From the NCBI GenBank assembly GCA_920105625.2, contig OV050030.1, positions 89,437,652 to 89,501,651 of the forward strand: 64,000 nt of DNA, read 5' to 3'. The stretch is from Clusia tigrina (Eukaryota; Arthropoda; Insecta; Diptera; Clusiidae). Shown piece after piece: positions 43,731-54,994 of the stretch. Numbering within the stretch: position 1 is the stretch's first letter; the number at the start of each line of letters is the position of its first letter. The position numbers and the translations under genes were made by a program. The notes beneath the pieces are model-generated. The model had not been told where the DNA came from. It did no database searches and saw only the letters and a list, made by a program, of their open reading frames with translations.

Positions 43731-44362
43731 GGTAATATTTGCTGTAAACTAAAAATCACAAACCGATATGACGAACGAAAAGTACCGATATTGTCTAGTG
43801 TAGCTACAATGAAAGGTAAACTGAGAAATAGCGAGTACCGTTATGTCCGAAACCGTATTTATTTTGCCTCTAAACTTTAGGTAATTATTTTAACCCTTGC
43901 ATTTAAATACACACGTTTCATGAACTTATTAAACCGAATGTCCGAACACTAAAACTGTGTTATAGAAAGTCACGATCACAAAGTAATCAATTAATATGAC
44001 AATATAGGTAGCAGCACGATTGCAGCGAACTGAATTGACCGAACACAACTGTAGCGACACTAAACAAAGCAGCGAGAAAGCAATATACTCGTATGCACCG
44101 GCAACGAAAGGTAAACGAAGTAAGCGAAATTGCGCTGGCAGCGGCAGCGAGCAGATAATGTTTAATTTGAGAATCAACCCAAGTGTTTGAATCCCCAATT
44201 ATCCCCGAAGGTCACACAAAGTCAAAAAGAAGGCGTCGGTGTATTTTCCAGCCAACCAATTTTAGCAGGAAAAGTTCCGACCAAGTAAAAGCCCGTTGGA
44301 ATACCCAATCCAAAAACGAATTAAATGAAAAAAGCAACCGATATCACGTCGGGGTCACCAAA

Positions 44363-44532
44363 TGTTTATGGGAATGGTAAGCCTTTTTACCAACCGCTTG
44401 AACTAATCAATTTTTAAACGACCGATAATGAGAACTGCCACTACGTGTGCTTAAGGTATATGATCAACTGGTGAGAATTTTATTTGCACAGTGCAAGCTA
44501 TGCTAATACACCAAAAATACATATACAAAATT

Positions 44533-44564
<32 letters not shown>

Positions 44565-44659
44565 TTAAATTAAGAGAGTTAAACATTGTTATATTAAGAG
44601 ACATTGTTATATTACTAAAATACGAGTATTTATAATTAAATAAAGTGTTACTACGAACA
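44363..44659 (-). repeat. 5' LTR of BEL copy 1
   Basis: 297 bp, minus-strand TGTTCGTAGTAACAC to CCCATAAACA. Two bases inside lies a primer-binding-type sequence TGGTGACCCCGACGTGAT (44343-44360), starting with the TGG expected opposite a tRNA CCA end. I do not assign the tRNA. Confidence 0.93.
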
Positions 44660-44664
44660 AAGCC

Positions 44665-44890
44665 TTCAAATCTACTTCTGCAAATGTTTCTGTCACCATA
44701 ACCGGTGGTACTAACTGTTTTTTTTAAATTGCGTAGAGAATACAAGCTCGGAAAACAATTTGCATGTATGTTGTTTACTACTTTGCGCAAGACTATATTT
44801 TTCTTCTAAAAGGTCCAAATCAAAATATAAAGCTAAAGCCTCGAATGGCACCAAGCGTTTATAGACAGGAACATTTTGTCCTATTTGAGC
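44665..44890 (-). pseudogene. Transib 2 transposase, N-terminal remnant
   Basis: Minus strand: PFEALALYFDLDLLEEKYSL, a frame change, NNIHANCFPSLYSLRNLKK, another frame change, then VMVTETFAEVDLKA right up to the BEL insertion. These match in order the SAESALIVLAEAKL, FPSYTIVQQAKK and VTETTAQISLQAL segments of Transib 1. At least two frameshifts. Confidence 0.75.
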
Positions 44891-45876
44891 ATCAATTCTG
44901 TTAATTTACATTATGATTACACTTGTTTATGTTTATGTGTTCTTTTATTTGCTTCGAACAATGTAAATAACACTAGCTTGCAAAATTAAAACTTCGACAT
45001 AGAACTTTGCAATTTCATTGCAAAAAATATGTATTTTTATCGAAATGATATTGCAGAAGAGTTTTTTAACTTATTGAAAATGAAAATATCAGCACCAATT
45101 AACCGTATAAAACTAATAACTGAATAGTTTACAGTAGAGAAACACGCTATTATAATACCTTAGTGAATAGTATCAAATAGGTGGTTTTTGAACTTTTGAT
45201 CAAATTCCTCTAAAACCTTACATGATAGAGCAAATCTGAGTGGAATTCGAATTTAGCATCCAAAAATCTATAAGCGACAAATACTTTGGTCCCATCGCGA
45301 AATCTTGCAGGCTAGTGTAATTGTACAATAATATCAGAGCAGGCAATATACTGAAATATGCATTTTGGAACTTATTTAAAAATACGAAATTTCAAAAAGG
45401 CGGAAAAAAGCGGAGAAGGTTTTACTTTCTCCTGTTAGTAGAAGGCCTAATGTGACATAAAGAGAGAAACAACTGTAGGAACTTTATGGAGCTTTTTTTT
45501 TTGTCTCCTATAAATTGTCAATTTTCTAGATTTTACATCAACAACAACTTGCGGCATTAATACATTGTAAAATTTTTATTTCACATTTATTTTCAAAAAA
45601 ACTTATTGGTTCTAAATTTTACATATTTAATCTTTGTAAAAATCATAAATTTAAATAATTACAGCTTGAAAAGGGTTTTTAATCAAAAAAAGGTCCCGCC
45701 TACTCAAACACGGTATATTCTCCACTAAAAAGTTTTATGCAAAATCTCTTAGCTTTGAAGTGCTGTATAAAGCGGGAAAATTATTATTTTTTTTAAAAGT
45801 TATAGTTCTCTCTTAATTGGAGTTTTATCTTTCCAATGATACCAAAAACTTAATACTCTGACGCACTCACTTTTTT

Positions 45877-45905
45877 GATTTTTGTCCAGAACTGAGAGCA
45901 CTGTG
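45877..45905 (-). repeat. Transib 2 right end: heptamer, 13-bp spacer, nonamer
   Basis: On the minus strand CACAGTG (45905-45899), spacer of 13 bp (45898-45886), then ACAAAAATC (45885-45877). The spacer is 10 bp shorter than at the left end, about one helical turn, while CACAGTGCTC and GGACAAAAAT are common to both ends. Confidence 0.8.
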
Positions 45906-45910
45906 CGACG

Positions 45911-46127
45911 TTATAGTCATTTTAAAAAAGGTGAGAAAAGGTCCTTATATGGGAGGGAGCCGTTATCTTTGACCAAATCGGCCCATATAGCAATCTGGCT
46001 CTGTATCTTTGTCCAGACCATACTTTTTCAAAATTTCATTAAGTTATGTCTAACGATGTATAAAAAAAGTGGTCACAGATGGACGGATAAATCCTACCAC
46101 GCCTTCTTCTTGAAATTGCAACCCCTC
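45911..46127. other. Short unassigned segment between Transib 2 and LINE
   Basis: About 220 bp without a coding match. It is pre-insertion flank of Transib 2 (its left counterpart ends at 36969). Confidence 0.4.
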
Positions 46128-47775
46128 TCAAAAGCACAAAACTAGTTTTACTTTTTGTAAAGATAAAGGGTATAAACAATCTTGCGAATCATCTCCCCAA
46201 CGCCGAAAATTTGGATTTGACCATTCGCCTTCAATCAATTTTGGGTTGCTTTTACTCGCTTTCGGTATAAACACAATCATTGCCTGTCTCCACGAAGCAG
46301 GCACATAGCCGAACCCTAAACATCCCGTATAAATCGTTTTTACCCATGATACCAAAATATGGCTGACCTTTTGAAACATGGCTGAGAAGATTCCGTCCAG
46401 ACCCGGGGATTTAAATGGGTCAAGGGAATTTGTTGCCCATTGTATTCTATTTGCTGTAATAATATTTGTTGGAATGTCGTTCACAATATCTCTTATAGGT
46501 TCGAGATCTACAGTGTCAATACAGCCCGGGAAATGTGTACTGACAAGGTCCTCGAGGGATTCCTCACTATCTCGGTCCAGTCTCCATTAGTTTTACGAAT
46601 TAAATTGGGCTTGGTAGGATTCTTAGAAATCAGTCTCCTGAGCCTAGCCGTTTTGTTTGAATTTTCTATATTGCTACAGAAGTCTTTCCAAGATTCCCTC
46701 TTGGCTACCCGAACTTACTATACTCGATCCAACATAACTCATAGTCAGCCACTTGACCAACTTAAAGAATTCAAGTACCTTTCGCCTTTGCAACCCTAAC
46801 TCCTTGTTCCACCAGGGGAGTTTCGACTTGCGCTTTGTACGTGCTGGAGGACAAGACCTGTGATGAACTTTAATGAGAGTATTTGTGACTGAATTTACCC
46901 CTAAAGCCATATTGCAGCCGACTTTCTCCATATTGAAGAGAAGTTCGATTGAAGCGAGTTCAATTTTGTGGATGTTGATTTGAAGAGCCTTCAGCATGCG
47001 GCACCGGCTCCTTCACGGGGTTGGATGCTTCCTCCAGCTCACCTTTCTCCACAGCCGGTAAGTTCAGGGAGGCTTTCAAGACCTCTTCCAGGCCTAGATC
47101 TTTTTACACCTCTCCAGGCTCGACCGTGTATACTTTTTAGTTACTTTTTTCAGGTGAAGGTACACGCTACTAATTCTGGCCTCCCTCAGTATTCGCTGGT
47201 TTAGCCATATTTAGCACCTGCCAGTCGCTCCTCGGCACATCCGGATTCTGTTGTTGAAAGAGTCGCAGGGCATCCTAGGTTTTTACCACGCGCGATATGA
47301 GTACCTTCCCCTTCGGTACCGGTGGAATACGGCTGCGATCGACAATTTCAAATGTAGCCTCCTCCCACAGGCCTTGAACCGTTTTAGAGCTTCCTTTATT
47401 CGCTTTAGAGAAGGGACGTCTTTGCATTTCATGATTTTGACGCCGCCAAACCATCCTGCTCCGTCAAATGCTGTGATGGGTGCTCTGGGGTCTGCGTAAA
47501 TTTTTGCGAATAGGGGTTCAATCAGCTACATCTCCACCGCTTTCCATTGTTCTTTCGTCATTTGTCCCACCGGGTTACTACGGTCTATGAGCGCCACAAT
47601 TAAGTGCTTCTTGGCAATCTCATTGGCCGCCACCGCTGCTTTGGACGTTGTCGGTCGTTCTCTTGTCAAAACTAATATACTTCTCATAGCCTCGGTGACA
47701 TCAGCACCATTTTTCGTTTTACGAGGTACAGCCAAGGCAAATTTTGAAAATGTATAGGAAGCGTCAGCCATTGTA
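46128..47775 (-). mobile_element. LOA-like LINE fragment (minus), 3'-truncated with internal deletion
   Basis: ORF1 starts near 47771 (MADASYTFSKFALAVPRK) and runs, with a stop near 47526, through a DUF4780-like domain (FDGAGWFGGVKIMKCKDVPS, HRYRRGRYSYRAW). ORF2 begins at 46997 (MLKALQINIHKIELASIELL, the same opening as the inner LINE at 5475) but jumps after ~30 residues to the EN-RT linker (KRKSKLPWWNKELGLQRRK). Next comes the RT front (FKSPGLDGI, SWRQAMIVFIPKASKSN), which ends near 46130. RT palm and RNase H are missing. Confidence 0.75.
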
Positions 47776-47898
47776 TTTGAAATAAGTACCCATTTCTACT
47801 AGATCCGCTTGCCATAGATAATCTATACCCTTTGTTATTACTCGTCGTCGTTTAAAGTTTTTATGAGCCTGATTGTGCAGTTCATCTACTAAACTTTT

Positions 47899-48183
47899 TG
47901 TTCGTAGTAACACTATATTTAATTATAAATACTCGTATTTTAGTAATATAACAATGTCTCTTAATATAACAATGTTTAACTCTCTTAATTTAACTCTCTC
48001 TCTCTCCTCCTTTAATTTTGTATATGTATTTTTGATGTATTAGCATAGCTTGCACTGTGCAAATAAAATTCTCACCAGTTGATCATATACCTTAAGCACA
48101 CGTAGTGGCAGTTTTCATTATCGGTCGTTTAAAAATTGAATAGTTCAAGCGGTTGGTAAAAAGGCTTACCATTCCCATAAACA
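47899..48183 (+). repeat. 5' LTR of BEL copy 2
   Basis: 285 bp, TGTTCGTAG to CCCATAAACA. It is followed after two bases by TGGTGACCCCGACGTGAT (48186-48203), a tRNA-primer-type site identical to that of copy 1. Confidence 0.93.
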
Positions 48184-48816
48184 TTTGGTGACCCCGACGT
48201 GATATCGGTTGCTTTTTTTCATTTAATTCGTTTTTGGATTGGGTATTCCAACGGGCTTTTACTTGGTCGGAACTTTTCCTGCTAAAATTGGTTGGTTGGA
48301 AAATACACCGACGCCTTCTTTTTGACTTTGTGTGACCTTCGGGGATAATTGGGGATTCAAACACTTGGTTTGATTCTCATATTAAACATTATCTGCTCGC
48401 TGCCGCTGCCAGCGCAATTTCGCTTACTTCGTTTACCTTTCGTTGCCGGTGCATACGAGTATATTGCTTTCTCGCTGCTTCGTTTAGTGTCGCTACAGTT
48501 GTGTTCGGTCAATTCAGTTCGCTGCAATCGTGCTGCTACCTATATTGTCATATTAATTGATTACTTTGTGATCGTGACTTTCTATAACACAGTTTTAGTG
48601 TTCAGACATTCGGTTTAATAAGTTCATGAAACGTGTGCATTTAAATGCAAGGGTTAAAATAATTACCTAAAGTTTAGAGGCAAAATAAATACGGTTTCGG
48701 ACATAACGGTACTCGCTATTTCTCAGGTTACCTTTCGTTGTAGCTACACTAGACAATATCGGTACTTTTCGTTCGTCATATCGGTTTGTGATTTTTAGTT
48801 TATAGCAAATACTACC

Positions 48817-49909
48817 ATGTCAAGATCAAAGAAAGGTCGACATTCCGTGTCAAATCCAGCGGTTCTGGAAACGGTTAATAAAAATCGGATGTTCTTGGCG
48901 TGTAAAAGTGCATGGTTCATCTCGCAATTGCAGTTAATACAGAAGGGACTAACTGAAATTGTGTTACGTTCATCTGATGAATTACTGCTTTCCATCAAAT
49001 TGGAGCAGCTCAATCGATTGCAAGAGCAGTTCGAAGACGTGCAAACTCAATTGGAGATGGAGGACCATGAAGAAATTGAGAGTGATGCTCGATGCCAATT
49101 TTTTGAATACTTTTCGGAGATTAAATCTGCGATTGCCAAAGAGCTAAAGGAGCGTGCGTCTTCAGGTGCGATGGCATCTACTCCCAAGACAGTTTTCGAT
49201 GGAGGCTTCAAACTGTAAAACTTCGTATTTGCCGAAGTTAGAGTTGCCACGTTTCGATGGTATGATCACTGAGTGGCCTGACTTTTGGTCATTGTTTGAA
49301 ACAATAATTGGCAACCATCAAAATTTAAAGGGCGTGGAAAAATTCCAGCATTTAAAATCTTGTTTGAGTGGAACAGCGATGGATGCCATTCGGTCATTGG
49401 AAATAAACGACCAAAATTATATTAATGCGGTAACTTTGCTAAAATCTAGATTCGATATTAAACGCATTCAGTTTCAGACACATGTTAAGGAAATTTTCAA
49501 TCTAAAGACGGTTCGTGATGGCTCTGCCATTGGTTTAAGGCAAATGTGTGATAAGATTAAATCTCACCTAAGAGCCTTGTACTCTATTGCCGGTCGAGAT
49601 GAACTTCTTGATAGTGTGTTCATATATCTGGTTAACAGCAAGGTCGATGCTGGAACCAGAGCGAAGTGGGAGGAGGAATCTCCTTCGCACGACATACCAA
49701 CGTGGGAATCTATGGTGGAGTTCCTGGAGAAGAGATGCCGGATAATGGAAGGTATAACTGCAGCCTCGGTAAGCCAGACACTGAGCAAGCAGGTGGGTAC
49801 TAAACATGCGTTCGTCACAGTTCATCCTAATCAACCTTGCACATTTTGCATTGTAAGGGAGCATGCAATTACTTCCTGTTCGCCTTTTTTAAGGTTATCT
49901 CCCACCTAA
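48817..49909 (+). pseudogene. BEL copy 2 gag
   Basis: Same architecture as in copy 1. The first frame ends at 49218 (DGGFKL-stop); after a one-base shift LPKLELPRFDG and the capsid-like part run to TAA 49907-49909 (LRLSPT-stop). Copy 2 reads MITEWP where copy 1 reads TITEWP. Identical break points in two independent copies are notable. Confidence 0.85.
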
Positions 49910-49953
49910 CGGTTTAAAGAAAAGCCAAAAGGCGACAGCTATGTATTAATTGT

Positions 49954-51318
49954 TTGAAACCAGGGCATATTATCAAAAATTGCAAATCTGTCTGTTGCAA
50001 GCAGTGCTCATCTAAGCATCATACACTATTACATTTTGATCGCATTGCTTCGCCTCAAGCTGCTGCTGTAATATCAAATTGTTCTAACCTTTCTGCTCCT
50101 GCCCACAATTCACAGGCAGCCCTGGTGTCAACTTCACTTCTGAACTCTCAGCTTGCCACATCAAGCGCAATGCCCGAAGATTTTATTTTTCTCGCTACTG
50201 CAATTGTGTTTTTGAAACCAAGAACAGGAAACCCGATTCCATTCAGAGCAATCCTTGATTCCGCGTCACAATTAAATTTTATAGCAAATCGTGCCGCTAG
50301 TCAGCTACAACTCAGAACAACCAAATCAAAAACCTGGAATTGGTGAAAGGGATTTTGTGGCTGACCAAACTGTTGATATCTGTTTTCAATCTCATGATGG
50401 TGGTTATCATACCTCAATCACAGCCGTTGCCATTCCTTCGATCACCGACCATCAACCCAATATCTCTTTAAATGCAACATGTTGGAATATACCTTCAAAT
50501 ATAACTCTTGTCGACCCAACATTTTTCAAATCTCAGCGTGTGGATATTTTGATTGGAGCCGGACTCTTCTTTGATTTGATGTGCGCCAAATTCGATTGAG
50601 CCCAACCTTACCACTCCTTCAGAAAACAAAGTTAGGCTGGATTATATGTGGTGGAAGACAAGCTTCCACTAGTAAAATTGTATCTTTAGCAGTCGTCAAT
50701 AAACGTGCTTCAGAAAATGATTCTGATGGCTCTTTAGAGAAGCTATTAAGAAGTTTTTGGGAGGTAGAGCATTTTGTTGAGACTGAGCGTAAGGCTACTA
50801 ATGAAAGCTCTGAGTGCGAATTGCACTTCAAAAACAATGTTAAACGTTTAAGTTCTGGCGAGTACTCTGTGCGTCTTCCCACAAAACATAGCATTGACCT
50901 CCTTGGTGAATCGTATCAGCAAGCATTATTGCGTTTTAAGTCTTTAGAAAGAAAGCTTCTTCGAAACACTGAATTACGAATTCAATACTCATCATTTATT
51001 AAGGAGTACAGAGATTTAAATCACATGTCACTTGCCGACGATTGTTACCTTGGCACTCCAACGTATTTTTTGCCTCATCATTGTGTTTTTAAGTCAGACA
51101 GCACAACAACAAAATTGCAAGTTGTGTTTGATACGTCAGCATCAACTTCCACTGGCTATTCGCTTAACGATTTGCTGATGGCTGGACCTACAATCCAGCC
51201 AAATCTTTTCAGTATTCTATTACGCTTCCGAACCTTTGAGATCGCTCTAACAGGAGATATATGCAAAATGTACAGATGTGTACGAATGCAGCATTCTTCA
51301 ATGCATTTTATGGCGTGA
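49954..51318 (+). pseudogene. BEL copy 2 knuckle, protease and RT front
   Basis: 49954-50346: zinc knuckle (CLKPGHIIKNCKSVCCKQC region) and protease start (AILDSASQLNFI). The frame breaks at 50346 as in copy 1. 50291-50599: protease, ended by a private 4-base loss (ATGTGCGCC against copy 1 ATGTGCGTCGGCC). 50581-51318: RT front to ICKMYRCVRM, ending at the shared frame break (MHFMA-stop). Confidence 0.8.
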
Positions 51319-53335
51319 CTCTCCAGAGGAAAATATACAAATATATAAGTTAGATACGGTCACATACGGTACGAAATCGGCGGCATTTTTGTCTATTCGT
51401 ACCATGCATCGATTAGCTTATGATGAAGAGCGAGTTCTGCCAATTGGTGCAGAGACAGTTCGCAGAGATTTCTATGTTGACGACCTCATTTCAGGAGGAA
51501 ATTCTGAAGACGAAGTCACGGAGATTATGAGTCAAACAACTAAGCTCCTTAATAAAGGAAATTTCAAATTAAGAAAATGGTGTTACAACAATTCTAAGGT
51601 GCTAAACCAAGTTCCAGAAGAAGATAAAGAAAAATATTTGAGATTTAGTGATGGGAGCGACGTGACCAAAACTCTTGGCTTGGTATGGGATCCTGTGGCA
51701 GATTCTTTCTTGTTTTCATTCATGCCACACTCACTTCCGGGTAAAGTGACAAAACGATCGGTATTGTCCACCATTGCCCGATTTTATGACCCATTAGGCT
51801 TGATTGGTCCTGTCATCACTAAGGCCAAAATCTTGCTTCAACAACTATGGAAGGACAAGGTAGACTGGGACGAGAGCTTACCCCAGACACTTTATTCACC
51901 TTGGGTAAATTTATTGGAAGAATTTAAAACAGTAGAGAGTTCTAAATTTCGTCGCTTAGTTTTGTTGCCATGCTCGAAGGTGGAAGTTCATGCATTTTGT
52001 GATGCAAGCCTGTCGGCATATGGTGCGTGCATTTACATTCGATCACAAAATAAGAATGGAATCAATGTAGATTTACTTTGTTCGAAATCACGAGTTTCAT
52101 CACTAAAAATCCTGACAGTCCCAAAACTAGAGTTATCTGCAGCTATGCTCCTATCGGAACTTGTAAGCTCAATTTCAAAATTAGGAATTTTTGAATGTGA
52201 TTTTCACTGCTGGTCAGATTCCATGGTGGTATTATCATGGTTACGAAATGAACCGTCAAATTTCACAGTATTCGTTTCAAATAGAGTGAATAATATTCAA
52301 ATTCTCACTGCAGGAATGAAATGGCATTTTGTACCAACCACAATGAATCCTGCAGATATCCTGTCAAGGGGATCCACACCACGTGAATTACTGAAATGTA
52401 AGCTTTGGAAGCATGGCCCTCCTTTTCTTCAAGGCGATCGAGATACGTGGCCAGATACCCCAGGTTATGTTAAGGAACTGCCCGAGAAGCGCAAGAATAT
52501 TTTGCTTTCAACATCAAACATGTCGGACTTATCATTAAAATGCAAATTTCTTAACTCCTTTGGAAAGCTGCAACGAGTATTCGGCTATATTTACAAATTT
52601 ATTTCGCGAGGCAAGGACCGAAGGGGTCCACTTACAGTAGAGGATGTTCATCAAGGTACATATTTATTGATTCGAATGGTACAACAAAGGCACTTCCCAG
52701 ATTACAAAATACTCAAATCTGGTAGTCGCGTAGCATCATCTAGCAAAATCTGCTCTCTCACACCATTTTTAGATAACTTTGGTTTAATGCGAGTGAGAGG
52801 ACGCCTCCAGCATTCAGCTCTGGACTTTGAATCGAAGCATCCAATTATATTGCCCCAAGGGCATCCGGTTACAAATTCGATAATAGAATTCTTTCATCGC
52901 AAATTAATGCATGCAGGGACGCAGGCATCATTAGCCGCAATTCGTCTACAATATTGGCCAGTAGGTGGTCGCAAGGCAGTAAGCCACATCATTAATAAGT
53001 GTATCAGGTGCTTGCACGTACGGCCTAGGTTAACGGAGCACATCATGGGAGATTTACCGGAAGGAAGAGTAAAGGCAAACAGAGCCATTCTAGTGACTGG
53101 TACGGACTTTTGTGGGCCATTCTACTATCGGTCTGAAGTTCGGAATAGACCACCAATAAAATGTTACGTCTGCCTATTTATTTGCTTTTCTACAAAGGCT
53201 GTCCACTTGGAACTGGTAAAGGATTTGTCTACTCCAGCATTATTGGCAGCTCTACGCCGTTTTACATGCACTCGAGGAAAACCGAAAACCATTTGGTCAG
53301 ACAACGCAACAAATTTCGTAGGGGCGAAAAATTAA
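51278..53335 (+). CDS. BEL copy 2 RT palm, RNase H, integrase front (open)
   Basis: 685 codons open, longer than in copy 1. CILWRDSPEENIQIYKL, then TVTYGTKSAAF, YVDDLISGG (RT catalytic Asp pair), RFYDPLGLIGP, RNase H (VEVHAFCDAS, CWSDSMVV), NPADILSRG, integrase zinc region (HAGTQASLAAIRLQYW, INKCIRCLHVRP), TGTDFCGPFYY and IWSDNATNFVGAKN. TAA at 53333-53335 interrupts the integrase exactly where copy 1 is interrupted; the same frame resumes at 53336. Confidence 0.85.
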   Translation: MYECSILQCILWRDSPEENIQIYKLDTVTYGTKSAAFLSIRTMHRLAYDEERVLPIGAETVRRDFYVDDLISGGNSEDEVTEIMSQTTKLLNKGNFKLRKWCYNNSKVLNQVPEEDKEKYLRFSDGSDVTKTLGLVWDPVADSFLFSFMPHSLPGKVTKRSVLSTIARFYDPLGLIGPVITKAKILLQQLWKDKVDWDESLPQTLYSPWVNLLEEFKTVESSKFRRLVLLPCSKVEVHAFCDASLSAYGACIYIRSQNKNGINVDLLCSKSRVSSLKILTVPKLELSAAMLLSELVSSISKLGIFECDFHCWSDSMVVLSWLRNEPSNFTVFVSNRVNNIQILTAGMKWHFVPTTMNPADILSRGSTPRELLKCKLWKHGPPFLQGDRDTWPDTPGYVKELPEKRKNILLSTSNMSDLSLKCKFLNSFGKLQRVFGYIYKFISRGKDRRGPLTVEDVHQGTYLLIRMVQQRHFPDYKILKSGSRVASSSKICSLTPFLDNFGLMRVRGRLQHSALDFESKHPIILPQGHPVTNSIIEFFHRKLMHAGTQASLAAIRLQYWPVGGRKAVSHIINKCIRCLHVRPRLTEHIMGDLPEGRVKANRAILVTGTDFCGPFYYRSEVRNRPPIKCYVCLFICFSTKAVHLELVKDLSTPALLAALRRFTCTRGKPKTIWSDNATNFVGAKN

Positions 53336-53994
53336 TTGGTTACTCTAAAAAGGTTGTTCTTCAATGAGACACACTTAAGGGCAGTTGAGCAGCAATGCCT
53401 CAGCGATGGAATTGATTGGAAATGCATACCACCTAGATCTCCACATTTTGGAGGACTCTGGGAGGCGACTATTAAAACCGCCAAGTTTCATTTTTATCGA
53501 GCTGTCGGTTCAAACATTCTAAATTTCGAAGAGCTCCGTACTCTTGTGTGTCAAATATCCGCAATTGTAAATTCACGTCCTCTTTGTCCCATTTCAGAAA
53601 ATCCTGACGATTTAGACGTACTAACTCCTGCCCATTTTCTTATTGGTGGTCCCTTCACCGCTATAATAGAACCGGATATCACTCCTTTGAATTTTAATTG
53701 ATTAAATCGTTGGCAACGCGTTTGCTATATGCAGCAACAATTTTGGAGAAAATGGAGTTCGGAGTACTTCACTCTTCTGCAGCAAAGAACCAAATGGCAA
53801 CACGCTTCAGCAAATCTACAAGTGGAGCTCTTGTTTTGATAAAGGACGAAAATATTCCACCATTAAAGTGGCAAATGGTTCTTCGCACATCAAGTGGTAT
53901 ACTCAAACGAGCCGTGACCAAACTATGCTGCCTTCCCACAGATCCTGGCAATGTTGAAAGCGTGACCCTTCCAACGGGGGGAGGATGTTCGTAG
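53336..53994 (+). pseudogene. BEL copy 2 integrase, C-terminal part
   Basis: Same frame as the upstream ORF after the TAA: CIPPRSPHFGGLWEATIKTAK, VNSRPLCPIS, LTPAHFLIGGPF, to TGA at 53699-53701 (shared with copy 1), then FWRKWSSEYFTLLQQRTKW and the C-terminal domain with a private 51-base in-frame loss. It ends at VTLPTGGGCS next to the polypurine tract. Confidence 0.85.
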
Positions 53995-54271
53995 TAACAC
54001 TATATTTAATTATAAATTCTCGTATTTTAGTAATATAACAATGTCTCTTAATATAACAATGTTTAACTCTCTTAATTTAACTCTCTCTCTCTCTCCTCCT
54101 TTAATTTTGTATATGTATTTTTGATGTATTAGCATAGCTTGCACTGTGCAAATAAAATTCTCCCAGTTGATCATATACCTTAAGCACAGTTAGTTGCAGT
54201 TTTTATTATCGGTCGTTTAAAAATTGAATAGTTCAAGCGGTTGGTAAAAAGGCTTACCATTCCCATAAACA
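53986..54271 (+). repeat. 3' LTR of BEL copy 2
   Basis: 286 bp matching the 5' LTR with several substitutions. Preceded by the polypurine tract ACGGGGGGAGGA (53974-53985). Confidence 0.93.
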
Positions 54272-54338
54272 CTTTTCTTACTCATCGTCTTAGCTAATCC
54301 TCTTATTTTTGGCACTGTTTTAAATTGGTATTTTTTTC

Positions 54339-54341
<3 letters not shown>

Positions 54342-54389
<48 letters not shown>
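54342..54389 (+). repeat. (TA)n microsatellite
   Basis: About 24 TA units in an uninterrupted run just beyond the decayed 3' end of the jockey-like element. Confidence 0.95.
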
Positions 54390-54394
<5 letters not shown>

Positions 54395-54994
54395 TTAGAT
54401 TGCTGTCGTTGAACTTTTTCTATGAGTGACCGCTTTGCCGTTCCTCATACTCCAAATTGGTTTTATAATACACTTGTATAACAGCAACTTGTGAGTTTAG
54501 ATTGCTTACCCGTTAATCAATATAGTTGCTTAAATTTTTCTTTTATTTGTTTCGTTTTTTGTTTGATGTCGTAGTGCCAATTTATCTTTGAGTCGAAGTG
54601 TGTTTATTTTAATAGGTATTGGGTTAAATTTGGTTTTAGTTGTAAAAATTATTAGTACAATCTTCATTCATTTTCAAGCACCATTTATTAAACTATTCCT
54701 TAACATTATCTGTGTATATCTGCAGATTTGCAGTCGCAGTATTTAGATTTTTGTGAGATGCTAAGAGGATTGTGTCGTCAACAAAGATAGCAATTGTGGT
54801 ATTCAGTTCTTTTGCAAGTGGTATATCTGAGGTAAATGTGATATAAAGCAATGGTCCTAAAACACTCCCTTGAGGTACTCCAGCTGTTGTAAGAAGAATA
54901 GACGAACACTCTTCATTATATTTGACGTAAAAGTAACGATCACTAAGGCAGCATCGTCTTCAGTTTATGCAGCAGTGCTTTATGCCATACTTTG

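Larger units (their letters stand above)
38192..44659 (-). mobile_element. BEL/Pao LTR retrotransposon, copy 1
   Basis: 6468 bp with ~298-bp LTRs (TG...CA), inserted in Transib 2; target duplication AAGCC at 38187-38191 and 44660-44664. Gene order on the minus strand is gag, protease region, RT, RNase H, integrase, as in BEL/Pao. Shares six coding lesions with the opposite-orientation copy at 47899-54271, and has a private 5-bp insertion near 41208. Not coding-competent as written. Confidence 0.93.
36975..45905 (-). mobile_element. Transib transposon 2, internally deleted, split by BEL copy 1
   Basis: Ends are CACAGTGCTC at 36975 and its inverse ending 45905, flanked by CGACG (36970-36974 and 45906-45910). 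After removing the BEL element (38192-44659 plus its AAGCC duplicate) the Transib is about 2.46 kb. Transposase remnants on the minus strand lie on both sides of the BEL (44665-44890, then 38191-37391). The coding part jumps from the first-Asp motif directly to KTGLIIDQ, so the middle of the transposase is deleted. It is a different family from Transib 1: terminal sequences differ after the heptamer. Confidence 0.88.
47899..54271 (+). mobile_element. BEL/Pao LTR retrotransposon, copy 2 (inverted relative to copy 1)
   Basis: 6373 bp with LTRs 47899-48183 and 53986-54271, target duplication CTTTT (47894-47898 and 54272-54276). Nearly the same sequence as copy 1 on the opposite strand. It carries the six lesions also found in copy 1, plus private changes: a 2-base insertion near 49921, a 4-base loss near 50585, a 12-base loss near 51295 and a 51-base loss near 53876. 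Different duplications prove two separate insertions. Confidence 0.93.
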
